A stretch of 23,809 nt of DNA from a virus. Under the pieces are notes generated by a model that saw only the letters and a list, made by a program, of their open reading frames with translations, searched no databases and was not told the origin of the DNA. Positions 15,701-22,135 of this stretch are shown in pieces. The position numbers and the translations under genes are program-made. Location: positions 1 to 23,809 of IMG/VR virus record IMGVR_UViG_3300023235_000136; one strand, written 5' to 3'. Numbering within the stretch: position 1 is the first letter of the stretch; each line of letters opens with the position of its first letter.

Positions 15701-17326
15701 CTCCCACAAAATATTGATAAAATCACAGCCTGGTCAAAGAGAGTGTCCAAGGAATCAAATGAAAAGATTTTCCGCTCATTAGATGGCGAGACAATCGCTC
15801 TTACCCCAGAAGAAACTCAAGTAGCTGGGGAGATTAGAACCTGGCTAGCAGAATGGGCTGATAGATTAGGGATGAGCAAAGATGAACGAATCTCAGAATA
15901 CATTACTCATATTTTCCCAATTCAGAAGGGCGGAGAAATCCCTGAAGAAATTTCATATATCATAAATAAGAAAATTCCAGGCAGTGTCTATAACCCATTC
16001 CTATTACAGAGAAAAGGCGCTGAAGGATATAAAAAAGATACCTGGGCTGCCTTAGACGCTTATACAAAGAGGGCTACTCGTAAGGTTCATATGGACCCGG
16101 CCTTGACTGAATTGAAAGAAGCCAGTGCTGGATTAACAGACACTAGCCAATTAAATTACTTAAATAGCTACCTTGGAGCCGTGAATTTAAGGCCAACAGC
16201 CCTCGATACCTCAATAGATAACCATATTAAAGAGAAATTTGGGTACTTTTTTGGGGCTAGACCTACCGCCGCTATCACCAGGTCCGTTAGAAAGATGATT
16301 GCCAGGGCTAAAATCGGTGGTTCTATCACTTCTTTAGCCAAGAACTTGACTCAGGGGGTTAATACCTTCTCTGATTTGGGTACTTTTTACACCCTCCGGG
16401 GGTATATGGACCTAGTAAAGTTTGGAGCAAAGGAACTAAAGGAGAATGGAGTCCTGATTGCCCCGTTTATTGAAGACAGGACCTATAGTGCAGTCAAAAA
16501 AACAGCAGAAAAAGTAGATAAAGTATTGTTTGCAAATATGAACGCCTCAGAACTTGTGAATCGTGGTGCCGCTTATTATGGTGCCAAGGCAAAATTTACT
16601 AATGGTAAGGTAACCGCTAAAGAATATAAAGCTGCCTTCGGGGAAACAAAGCCTGATAATCATAAACCGACTCAGGCAGAGGCTGTGCGTTATGGTAAAT
16701 TCGTTGCCGCCAAAACTCAGTTCCTATTCGGAGCCCTGGATACTCCAGTAGGCTTGAATAGTGATATTGCTAAGATGGCATTTCAGTTCCAGACCTTTGG
16801 ATTGAAGCAAGCTGAGTTTATTACTGATATGGTTAACAATAAAGAATGGCTTAAACTGACAAGATATATGGCAAGCTCAATGTTCTTATTCCAATTCATT
16901 GCTGGTGCTTTTGGAATGAAGTGGGATGATTCGTTTAAAACTTTGAGATGGGGTATGCCACCAGCAATCCAGTTTTTCATAGACCTATTCAAGGGAGGAA
17001 TTATGGGTAAAGATAAATACGGCAATCGATTAGACGGCAGTGAGCAGGCATCGCTGGTTGCTAAAACATTATTTACTAATATGGTTCCGGTTGGTTCACA
17101 ACTTCAGAGAAGCTACCAGGGATTGAAAGCAGTAGGCGAAGGAGCTGGACGAACCAAATCAGGAACTCTCCAATATAAAATAGACCAAACACCATCCAAT
17201 TATGTAAGAGGTACATTATTTGGAAAATACAACCTTCCAGAAAATAAGAAATTCTACAAAGAAAAGGACAGGAAGGCCAGAGGGAAAAGCAGTAGTTCCG
17301 GAAGTAATCCATTTAACCCACAATAA
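12758..17326 (+). CDS. Giant polyvalent (probably injected) protein with ART-like and zincin domains
   Basis: I chose ATG 12758 (1522 residues) over TTG 12677, which overlaps the upstream gene by 68 bases. Order of parts: Pro/Ser-rich head with NPFN motifs; glycine/alanine hydrophobic region at about 236-280 (AVGFLTAILGTSVAVTAV); an ADP-ribosyltransferase-like segment from about 418 (ISHFTDDKNINSILSQGF, then DTLYFTTDN); a zinc metallopeptidase motif HEFGHAGWH with His727, Glu728, His731 and His735, followed by ADYYAGTAREFFAQSF; and a long helical C-terminal part (about 950-1500) with KNLTQGVNTF and FQFQTFGLKQAEF. This matches polyvalent proteins that phages carry in the capsid and inject to modify the host. 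The peptidase could act on host or phage proteins. Confidence 0.72.
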   Translation: MINPFNPTIADKKNPFNQASPSQEMPKLNPSPSMKKFFSTFPTQAPTQSPTPRVMPTPADPVGKGETLSQGGNRAKEAPSTWNKIARAVLPRGMEDYFGMNEDPSKPLSVQESENAKQSYWRGQRKEENIAGVTKEVDEYVPPTDFWGKLGEVAKYRGYTSNVFTGFIKPAIGTVVEQAGLQSNNPELRKWGEQFADRTLEKESRRSSAQSMADVPGVFEGGLKDPRYYSKTMTQAVGFLTAILGTSVAVTAVTKNPVLGATAAFSVGAALESSGAYQDMIDSGVAPDDANTAAQIYGVAASMIENATGIKPMGGVKALTQDFAVDAAKNGSVKSFFKTWAQEGILEEGSQQMVENIITKFVDKDRQVFDNVLESMVSGSVGALPAVGGGAVYNRYKNKKDKIIEEDIMGPDGKPLTISHFTDDKNINSILSQGFDTSRAPIHGIKGLEAGEATGKFGNDTLYFTTDNNRWNKAQVFVGEGKGTVSQQAFNYETQQWETEENAYKMVDLAPIESTIKDEAKILTVDSVAKAEEVIGSQRFNNFKFKMIEDLVASARRDGYDILNIKEGEKGAWGGINEDPTKTGYGVLTGNSGNDDYFVLNKDILNIKGAKQEEQPLDTSKTVGELQKEYSDTKPGYKKFSEYVDTMVQNQTVKPEEATILKTLFEGTKDDLLGALKFSDNGRLSSTSGRFIYGRRPGSPIIDNPRIQMQKGLDAKGFAQASRVFVHEFGHAGWHLVLTAEERAIVEDVFNKMPRAERRRLFSDNSNNADYYAGTAREFFAQSFSDYVFENKVSDTQMKPLLKRLAETFYRRLRNLVTRGEIPAVKAMSPVFEKILAGDKTTPLTEFYNKENISFKEKLQEIFDNLAPETKAQRQATGQKPLFTAPATKEVPVEEIMPKTGDSAAEMGEEIRQKGTEGLPPDIASTVEPLEKVIGSERKTPLKERVRFLDYLRTPWKVFDRMGIRASYQKLLSGYEGYVKELPQNIDKITAWSKRVSKESNEKIFRSLDGETIALTPEETQVAGEIRTWLAEWADRLGMSKDERISEYITHIFPIQKGGEIPEEISYIINKKIPGSVYNPFLLQRKGAEGYKKDTWAALDAYTKRATRKVHMDPALTELKEASAGLTDTSQLNYLNSYLGAVNLRPTALDTSIDNHIKEKFGYFFGARPTAAITRSVRKMIARAKIGGSITSLAKNLTQGVNTFSDLGTFYTLRGYMDLVKFGAKELKENGVLIAPFIEDRTYSAVKKTAEKVDKVLFANMNASELVNRGAAYYGAKAKFTNGKVTAKEYKAAFGETKPDNHKPTQAEAVRYGKFVAAKTQFLFGALDTPVGLNSDIAKMAFQFQTFGLKQAEFITDMVNNKEWLKLTRYMASSMFLFQFIAGAFGMKWDDSFKTLRWGMPPAIQFFIDLFKGGIMGKDKYGNRLDGSEQASLVAKTLFTNMVPVGSQLQRSYQGLKAVGEGAGRTKSGTLQYKIDQTPSNYVRGTLFGKYNLPENKKFYKEKDRKARGKSSSSGSNPFNPQ

Positions 17327-17333
17327 AGATAAC

Positions 17334-17368
17334 AAAAAAGACCCAGTGAAATTACTGGGTCCTTTTTT
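17334..17368. terminator. Bidirectional rho-independent terminator
   Basis: GACCCAGT (17340-17347) and ACTGGGTC (17354-17361) form a perfect 8-bp stem with loop GAAATT. Six T follow at 17363-17368 and six A precede at 17334-17339, so it works on both strands. It lies between the convergent late and early gene blocks and touches the stop of the last - strand gene at 17371. Confidence 0.93.
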
Positions 17369-17370
17369 AT

Positions 17371-17613
17371 TTACTTGAGTTCTAGCGCTGCCAGAATCAG
17401 GGGGATGAAGTTAAGGGCGGTTTTCTTTAGGCCATTGGCCTTGAGTTCCTTTATTAAAATCTCTTCAGCTCTGGCTGATATTTCAGGTGTCAGTTCTTTT
17501 TTCATCTCCTTGGCTGTCTCTGAGAGAACTAACCCAAATTCGAAGGCTACCTTCAGCGTTTTGTTTCCATAGACTGGAAGCCTAGGAAATTTATTTAGGT
17601 TGCTCGGTTTCAT
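17371..17613 (-). CDS. Small unknown helical protein, last gene of the early block
   Basis: I chose ATG 17613 (80 residues, MKPSNLNKFPRLPVYGNK...). The same frame is open further up to 17748, but that part mirrors the upstream gene and is strongly biased. The protein has a short basic start, then KVAFEFGLVLSETAKEMKKE, a helix EISARAEEILIKELKANG and a hydrophobic end FIPLILAALELK. No domain is recognised. It overlaps the upstream stop by 23 bases. Basic and helical make-up suggests a small nucleic-acid- or protein-binding factor, but nothing decides it. Confidence 0.5.
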   Translation of the reverse strand: MKPSNLNKFPRLPVYGNKTLKVAFEFGLVLSETAKEMKKELTPEISARAEEILIKELKANGLKKTALNFIPLILAALELK

Positions 17614-17908
17614 TTTTTTCTTCATTAGGTTTATCTTCTCCCTGAGCCGGCGTTCCACTTGTATCACCCTCGGGCTTAGGTTCCTCTGGTATGCCAGGAG
17701 TTTCTGGAGTTTCAACTGGTGGAGTGTCTGGAGTCTTTTCTTTATCAATATCGTATTTTTCTATGTCGTTGTACATAACCATATTCTTCAAAATTCCTCC
17801 TTCGGTAAGGACTTGCTCTGCGGATGGGACCATTTCTAATTGCTTACACAATGTCTCAATAGCCTTCATCTTTTCTTGTGTTTTTTGTTGTGCTTGTTGT
17901 GGTGTCAT
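17591..17908 (-). CDS. Unknown protein with Pro/Glu/Thr-rich tail
   Basis: The 105-residue protein starts with a helix (MTPQQAQQKTQEKMKAIETLCKQL, about 1-25) followed by AEQVLTEGGILKNMVMYNDIEKYDI, then a disordered acidic tail of about 45 residues (TPDTPPVETPETP, KPNEEKNETEQ). No known domain is visible. It starts 7 bases after the stop of the WDGH gene in the same transcript. The acidic disordered tail recalls tails of single-strand-binding proteins and other replication factors, without a matching core. Confidence 0.5.
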   Translation of the reverse strand: MTPQQAQQKTQEKMKAIETLCKQLEMVPSAEQVLTEGGILKNMVMYNDIEKYDIDKEKTPDTPPVETPETPGIPEEPKPEGDTSGTPAQGEDKPNEEKNETEQPK

Positions 17909-17915
17909 AAATTTA

Positions 17916-18290
17916 TTATAAGTTTTTTAATCTTTCTAATACATCTTCCGGAGTGTGTCCATCGAACTCTGGAGCTTTATCCAGTGTCTTCGCAAAATAG
18001 GTATCATCCCACTTGCTTTCAGGTAGGTGATAGGTAATTTGTTCTCCGTCCTCTTTGTTTATCCCCATGATAAACCAACCTTCCCAGCTAGTCTCGTCTG
18101 AGTGTAATTTAGAGCGCCATACAGCTGGCTTCATTCTTTCAGGAATTGAGCAGTCATAGTAAACAATATCTGAGAACGTTTTACATAGGAGTATAAACAA
18201 CGTGATTCTATGCTCGTACAACTCTTTAAACGTGTGATAACCGTCTGATACATCTTCTACCTCGCAAGGTAGTATTAATTTATTGTCCAT
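17916..18290 (-). CDS. WDGH-motif phage protein
   Basis: The 124-residue protein contains three signatures of a widespread phage family of unknown function: SDGYHTFKELYEHRITLF near the start, GWFIMGINKEDGEQITYHLP in the middle and EFDGHTPEDVLERL at the end. I know the pattern from other phage genomes; no reaction has been established to my knowledge. The N-terminus MDNKLILP nearly repeats that of the upstream nuclease (MENKLILP). It lies 4 bases after the nuclease stop, so it may work with the recombination proteins. Confidence 0.7.
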   Translation of the reverse strand: MDNKLILPCEVEDVSDGYHTFKELYEHRITLFILLCKTFSDIVYYDCSIPERMKPAVWRSKLHSDETSWEGWFIMGINKEDGEQITYHLPESKWDDTYFAKTLDKAPEFDGHTPEDVLERLKNL

Positions 18291-18294
18291 ATAA

Positions 18295-18918
18295 TTATAT
18301 CTCTTTTAAGAATAATTGATAAGCCTCACTTATTTCATTCGCTGATTTGACGATTAACTTCTCCATTTTATCTATCTCTCTTTCGTCAAACTCGCGATAG
18401 AAACTTTTAATTTTGCCAGTAACCTGGACCGCTCGCTCATTCTCTCTCCAGAAATCGTCAACCTGTTTCTCTCCTTCTTTAGTCTCAATCCAGTCTAGGT
18501 GGCAATACTCAGGCATTTTACCAACTTCCTTGCTGTGCTTTAAAGCTGTAGCATAGAAAACTAATTGACCGTGCTTTATAACCTTAGCCTGAGTCCAAGG
18601 TATCTTACCGGTCTTCTTCTCACGAAAAACATTATCAGTGGGGTTATAATCATCGATGTAGGAGAGTATCGGGACTCCAAATATAGTTGTCCGTATCTCA
18701 TACTCCCTTATCTCGCACACCTCTAACTCCGGCAACAATTCTTTGTGAGTTCCTTTCTCAATCATTTCAGCAATCCCCTTGCCGAACCTGAGATACTTGG
18801 TGTCTAGTTTTTTTCCGCTCTCGAAGTATTCCTTTCGGAATCTACCGGGACTAGATATCCAACAAGACATTGCGGACCAAGATAAATGAGGTTTTGGTAA
18901 TATCAATTTATTTTCCAT
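18295..18918 (-). CDS. RecB/Cas4-like PD-(D/E)XK nuclease
   Basis: The 207-residue product (start ATG 18918; the frame is open to 18942) begins with SWSAMSCWISSPGRFRKEYF, as in RecB-type nucleases where a helix and Arg/Tyr bind DNA. The catalytic set follows: SYIDDYNPTD with Asp89/Asp90, FREKKTGK with Glu100 and Lys102, and GQLVFYATAL with Gln118 and Tyr122 (Q-x-x-x-Y). No four-Cys iron-sulfur cluster as in Cas4 is seen (only C19, C68 and one later Cys). An exonuclease for recombination or packaging ends is likely. It overlaps the upstream gene by 11 bases, implying translational coupling. Confidence 0.75.
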   Translation of the reverse strand: MENKLILPKPHLSWSAMSCWISSPGRFRKEYFESGKKLDTKYLRFGKGIAEMIEKGTHKELLPELEVCEIREYEIRTTIFGVPILSYIDDYNPTDNVFREKKTGKIPWTQAKVIKHGQLVFYATALKHSKEVGKMPEYCHLDWIETKEGEKQVDDFWRENERAVQVTGKIKSFYREFDEREIDKMEKLIVKSANEISEAYQLFLKEI

Positions 18919-19492
18919 CGAATTCATTGCCTTTAATTTCAAGTAATGGAAGTAAAGACATTTTATCCTCGTCAGTCAGCTTAGTTGAAGCATGAATTCT
19001 GTCGATAATAATGTCTAAAGCCTCTTTACTCATACATGAATTAATGGCTTGAGTAGCTTTAACTAGGGCTACACTGCTTGCAGGTGGCTGATTAGTTACC
19101 ACAGGTTGTCCTGACTCAGGCTCAGGAGTTATCTGAATTTCAGGAGCAGTAGTGACGGTATCCATTCCAGTTTGTGTAGGAGTGGAAACTGGAGCAGGCT
19201 CAGGAGTAGGAGTGGTTGGAGTTACAACTGGAGCCGGTGTAGGCTCAGGTCTTTTACCATCCACTAAATAATATTCTTTCCAAAGCTTATTCATGTGAGG
19301 GGCGATAAAATCGTGAGCCTCATCGATTGAACCGGCTTTGACGATAATTTCCGGCTGAATATTGCCGTAGGCAACAGTCGGGATTACCATTTTAATTGAG
19401 TAGCTAAGCATTTGCACTTTGCTTTTAGCCACAACTTTCTTTTTAGCTACAACCTTCTTTTTTGGAGTAGCTTTCTTTTTCGTGTCTTTCAT
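18908..19492 (-). CDS. Lys-tailed protein with Pro/Thr linker, recombination-associated unknown
   Basis: The 194-residue protein has a histone-like basic tail (MKDTKKKATPKKKVVAKKKVVAKSK, about 1-25, with the repeated VVAKKK), a beta/alpha core of about 50 residues (YSIKMVIPTVAYGNIQPEII, EAHDFIAPHMNKLWKEYY), a Pro/Thr/Glu linker (81-135) and a C-terminal helical domain (ALVKATQAINSCMSKEALD, TKLTDEDKMSLLPLLE). It is not identified. Basic tail, core and coupling to the downstream RecB-like nuclease suggest a DNA-binding partner such as a single-strand-binding or annealing factor. That is inference. Confidence 0.55.
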   Translation of the reverse strand: MKDTKKKATPKKKVVAKKKVVAKSKVQMLSYSIKMVIPTVAYGNIQPEIIVKAGSIDEAHDFIAPHMNKLWKEYYLVDGKRPEPTPAPVVTPTTPTPEPAPVSTPTQTGMDTVTTAPEIQITPEPESGQPVVTNQPPASSVALVKATQAINSCMSKEALDIIIDRIHASTKLTDEDKMSLLPLLEIKGNEFDGK

Positions 19493-19515
19493 TTATTTGC
19501 GGTTAAATGAGTTAA

Positions 19516-19812
19516 TTAAATACTTAATTGAGTAAATCTCAATGAAGGTTTCTCTTCAAAGGTAGCCTCACCAGTGCTTTGTTCAGTGGCTTTTTGAGCC
19601 TTAAACTGCTCTTCTAGTTCAGTTACCTTTGGTGTGTAGGTCCAAGTTTTTACCTTGGCTAGTGTGAATTTTCCTACAGGAGTGTCAGCCCCAGTAGCAT
19701 TGTCCTTCACAATGTCCTCGATGATGTTGACCTTTAGCGCGTCTTTCTGTGCTGTTAATTTTTTAATTTGGGAGTCGAGAACAGCATACTCCTCGTACAT
19801 TTTTTCTGACAT
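19516..19812 (-). CDS. Gp157-like coiled-coil phage protein
   Basis: The 98-residue protein has an N-terminal coiled coil (about 2-35, EYAVLDSQIKKLTAQKDALK), a strand pair TPVGKFTLAKVKTWTYTPKV and a tail EKPSLRFTQLSI. The pattern 'coiled coil, VGKFT, K-W-Y' recurs in phage early regions, often near recombination and single-strand-binding genes and annotated as hypothetical or siphovirus Gp157-like. Its role is unknown; a nucleic-acid or nuclease cofactor is plausible. It starts 1 base after the stop of the ribbon-helix-helix gene, indicating coupling. Confidence 0.55.
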   Translation of the reverse strand: MSEKMYEEYAVLDSQIKKLTAQKDALKVNIIEDIVKDNATGADTPVGKFTLAKVKTWTYTPKVTELEEQFKAQKATEQSTGEATFEEKPSLRFTQLSI

Positions 19813-19813
19813 A

Positions 19814-19996
19814 TTATTTTCTAGTTACTTTTTTAGATTCCATAGCCATGTCGATGATATCTCTAAAGATTTCACCTTCAGTGACATTTTGTTTTTTAGC
19901 CTGTGCCTTGATAAACTTTTGCTGACTAGGTCTAATTCTAGTATTGATTCTAGCCATTGGCATTGCTTTTTTGATGGTTTTTTTAGTTTTGTTCAT
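19814..19996 (-). CDS. Ribbon-helix-helix (CopG/Arc-like) regulator
   Basis: The 60-residue protein has a basic tail (MNKTKKTIKKAMPMA) and one ribbon-helix-helix unit: strand ARINTRIRP (about 15-23), helix SQQKFIKAQAKKQ (24-36), turn NVTEG and helix EIFRDIIDMAM (42-52). These proteins dimerise, insert the paired strands in the major groove and bind palindromes. A 12-bp palindrome inside the promoter at 20390-20418, upstream of the preceding gene in the same transcript, is a natural target, so autoregulation is likely. Length is normal for phage Arc/CopG-type regulators. Confidence 0.78.
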   Translation of the reverse strand: MNKTKKTIKKAMPMARINTRIRPSQQKFIKAQAKKQNVTEGEIFRDIIDMAMESKKVTRK

Positions 19997-20007
19997 AGTG
20001 AGTATTG

Positions 20008-20379
20008 TTATATTTTAATTATTATTTCTGATAGTTCCTCTGCCGTTAACCGGGAGATAGAAATTACCCCTTCTTCTCTTAACTTTAATATCTCGTTGAA
20101 TCTTATACAGCAGAATTCGTCTTTGAATTTTATAATCAGGTAGGAGGGTAGAGGTGGAATAGATACTCCATCGCATGGCTTGGGCCGGCTTATTTCGTCC
20201 GACAATTTCCACACAAGCCCATTCTTCTCTGTGGACTGTAAGCCTTCCCACTGGACCTTCTCAATCTTCCCGAACTGAAATGATTCTGTCATAGTTTGTT
20301 TTAACTCATAGTAGCAGTAAAATTTCTTTTCTCGTAAGTATTGATTTAGTAATGTATTCCATTTTTGTTCTTTCTTCAT
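20008..20379 (-). CDS. RecU-like PD-(D/E)XK nuclease (putative Holliday junction resolvase)
   Basis: The 123-residue protein has the core FYCYYELKQTMTESFQFGKIEKVQWEGLQS. The E-x-K (Glu25-Leu-Lys27) followed by a Phe-rich segment and Gln43 resembles the RecU/resolvase type of PD-(D/E)XK fold, where the acid pair and Lys bind metal and cut branched DNA. The downstream half (ISRPKPCDGVSIPP, SYLIIKFKDEFCCIRF) supplies the later strands. An upstream catalytic acid is not obvious in the short N-terminus, so activity is unproven. It is the first gene after the promoter at 20390-20418, with a predicted leader of only about 4 bases. Confidence 0.55.
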   Translation of the reverse strand: MKKEQKWNTLLNQYLREKKFYCYYELKQTMTESFQFGKIEKVQWEGLQSTEKNGLVWKLSDEISRPKPCDGVSIPPLPSYLIIKFKDEFCCIRFNEILKLREEGVISISRLTAEELSEIIIKI

Positions 20380-20389
20380 ATCTGTTTAT

Positions 20390-20418
20390 ATTTTAGCATA
20401 TAGCGATGTCGCTGTCAA
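20390..20418 (-). promoter_or_regulatory. Sigma70 promoter for the recombination operon
   Basis: On the - strand TTGACA (20418-20413) and TAAAAT (20395-20390) are spaced by exactly 17 bases; only one base departs from consensus. The predicted start near 20383 is about 4 bases before ATG 20379, so the message would be almost leaderless. It is the only clear promoter in the early block. Confidence 0.75.
20402..20413. promoter_or_regulatory. Putative operator palindrome inside the promoter
   Basis: AGCGATGTCGCT is an inverted repeat with 5-base arms and a 2-base centre. It fills most of the spacer and touches the -35 box, where a bound repressor would block RNA polymerase. A ribbon-helix-helix protein is encoded in the operon it controls. 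Confidence 0.5.
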
Positions 20419-20428
20419 ATGTTTAAAG

Positions 20429-20857
20429 TTAACTTTTCTTTGTTTCAAATGTTTTCTTCAACGACCACCCGCCCCTTTTAATCCTTAATGTCAGTGCACT
20501 GGGGCTACAGCCTAGTTTTATTGCCGCTTCTTTCAGCGTTTCTCCTTTATATCTCACATTATTTATTCTATTATTCATCTGTTCGGTTTTTGTAGCCCAC
20601 CGACAATTCGATTTGGAATAACCTTTATTGTTATTTATTCTATCCAAAGACAACCCTTCTTGTGGCAACTCCATATCATCTATAAAAGCTTGGATAGATT
20701 CTCTCCACCTTTTGCAAACCTTTATACCTCTGCCACCATAATATTTATAATCTTTATTCTTCGGATTACCACACCTATCAACCATTTGATACCACCTTCT
20801 ATATATTTTAGAAATACCGCCAGTAGCATATCCGTGTTTTTTATGTTTTTTTGTCAT
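20429..20857 (-). CDS. HNH homing-type endonuclease
   Basis: The 142-residue protein starts at ATG 20857, overlapping the helicase stop as ATGA; the upstream open frame to 20914 is part of the helicase. It has YRRWYQMVDRCGNP, YYGGRGIKVCKRW, LSLDRINNNKGYSKSNCRWA with Asp72, Asn84 and Asn96, and then TEQMNNR. This is the common phage HNH family in which the first His is replaced by Asp. Residues 104-128 (YKGETLKEAAIKLGCSPSALTLRIKRG) look like a NUMOD-type helix-turn-helix for site choice. Such genes are typically mobile and insert beside replication genes. Confidence 0.85.
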   Translation of the reverse strand: MTKKHKKHGYATGGISKIYRRWYQMVDRCGNPKNKDYKYYGGRGIKVCKRWRESIQAFIDDMELPQEGLSLDRINNNKGYSKSNCRWATKTEQMNNRINNVRYKGETLKEAAIKLGCSPSALTLRIKRGGWSLKKTFETKKS

Positions 20858-22131
20858 ATGTTTAGAGAGAGCTTTTCTTGAAAATCCTGTCCTGACATTA
20901 TAGTATCGTGGCAATCTTTGTCACACCCCTCGACCACAAGGTGGATATATAAATTCTTCTTCAGTTTATTGGCGCGTAGGACTCTGCCAAGAGATTGTTC
21001 GTAGTCAACGTATCTCCAGGACTTACTGGCATAGATAACGCAGGGGAATGTTGGAAGTTCGTAACCGGAAGAAATCGAACTTTGGGCAACAATAATGTGG
21101 GGTTCCGGACTATCATTTACGGTTTTTATAAAGCTTCTATCTTTCGTAGCCCCGTTTAGTATTGACACTTCATAGTTTTCCTTCCTTAATACTCTAGCAA
21201 TCTCCTCGATTTGGGCTGTGTAGTTGGCAAAAACAAGTAATTTAGGGAACTCTTGGGCTCTTTCTACTATATAATCTATCTTATTTGACTTAAAAAGGGT
21301 GGTATGATTGGTCATTTTGTCTATTTTACCCTCTAACTCCTCAATCTTCTTCCCATATAGCACTCCATTCTCTATTGTACGGAGCCTGGAGCGCCTCACA
21401 AGCGGGTCAGCCTCAGATAGGGTAATATCTGCTACGGCCTTCCTTTGCTCCCCGCTAAGCTCAATTCCAACGGTTTTATGGGTTTGCTCGGGTACATCAA
21501 AGAAATCATTTAAACCACCTGTATATCCAAAGGTTTGGACTAGGTTAGCTAACCGCTGTTTAATAGCCTCATCCTTCTTAGGCATCCAAATTCTACGGAT
21601 TCCACCTATTCTGATTTCAACGTAATAAGTTCTACGGAACTGGTCAAAGTCCCATTCCTGGCCGAACAATATTCCAATACCCCACATGCTCATTGGCTTG
21701 GGGACCGGGGTGGCTGACAATAGATAAAGTCTTTTCGGATTGTGCTTTTTTACATAATTCAGAGTAGCTTCAAAAATCTGGGAGGTCTTAGGTTTCTGTA
21801 TCTTATTCTTCTGAACATACATTGGGAGTATACCTAAATTATTGTGGCACTCATCAATTATAACTGTTTCAAAATATTCTAATTCATCCCACATTTTCCG
21901 GATGTCTTCTTTACTTATAACTGTTAGGTTAACTTTAGTGGCCCACTTTTTATTTTCTCTTTCCCAGGTTTTATCTTCTCTTTGTTGCTTAGGACATATG
22001 ACCAAGGTTTCGCCAGTAGCTAACTCCAGTGCAGTTCGTGTCTTAGAGGCTCCAGTGCCTAAAAACAGGCCACATTTAAGTTTCCCCTCGGCTATTATTT
22101 TCTCTTGGTGTGCATAGAGTTTAGGTATCAT
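20854..22131 (-). CDS. SF2 (DEAD-like) DNA helicase
   Basis: The 425-residue protein carries the superfamily 2 motifs: Q-like LYAHQEKII (5-13), motif I FLGTGASKTRTAL (Lys30), motif II IIDECHN (Asp93-His96, DECH), motif III LLSATP (139-142), SGYELPTFPCVIYASKSW and motif VI YEQSLGRVLRANK (Gln379, Arg383, Arg386). It would unwind DNA or remodel replication or recombination intermediates with ATP. Motif I is odd: Ser29 stands where a Gly nearly always precedes the Lys. It follows the primase-helicase by 4 bases, so a replication role is likely. Length and motif order are otherwise normal. Confidence 0.85.
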   Translation of the reverse strand: MIPKLYAHQEKIIAEGKLKCGLFLGTGASKTRTALELATGETLVICPKQQREDKTWERENKKWATKVNLTVISKEDIRKMWDELEYFETVIIDECHNNLGILPMYVQKNKIQKPKTSQIFEATLNYVKKHNPKRLYLLSATPVPKPMSMWGIGILFGQEWDFDQFRRTYYVEIRIGGIRRIWMPKKDEAIKQRLANLVQTFGYTGGLNDFFDVPEQTHKTVGIELSGEQRKAVADITLSEADPLVRRSRLRTIENGVLYGKKIEELEGKIDKMTNHTTLFKSNKIDYIVERAQEFPKLLVFANYTAQIEEIARVLRKENYEVSILNGATKDRSFIKTVNDSPEPHIIVAQSSISSGYELPTFPCVIYASKSWRYVDYEQSLGRVLRANKLKKNLYIHLVVEGCDKDCHDTIMSGQDFQEKLSLNI

Positions 22132-22135
22132 ATTT

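Noticed and set aside
17614-17748. N-terminal extension of the last - strand gene
   Set aside because: It mirrors the upstream Pro/Glu gene in another frame and is strongly basic; the internal Met at 17613 gives a better start.
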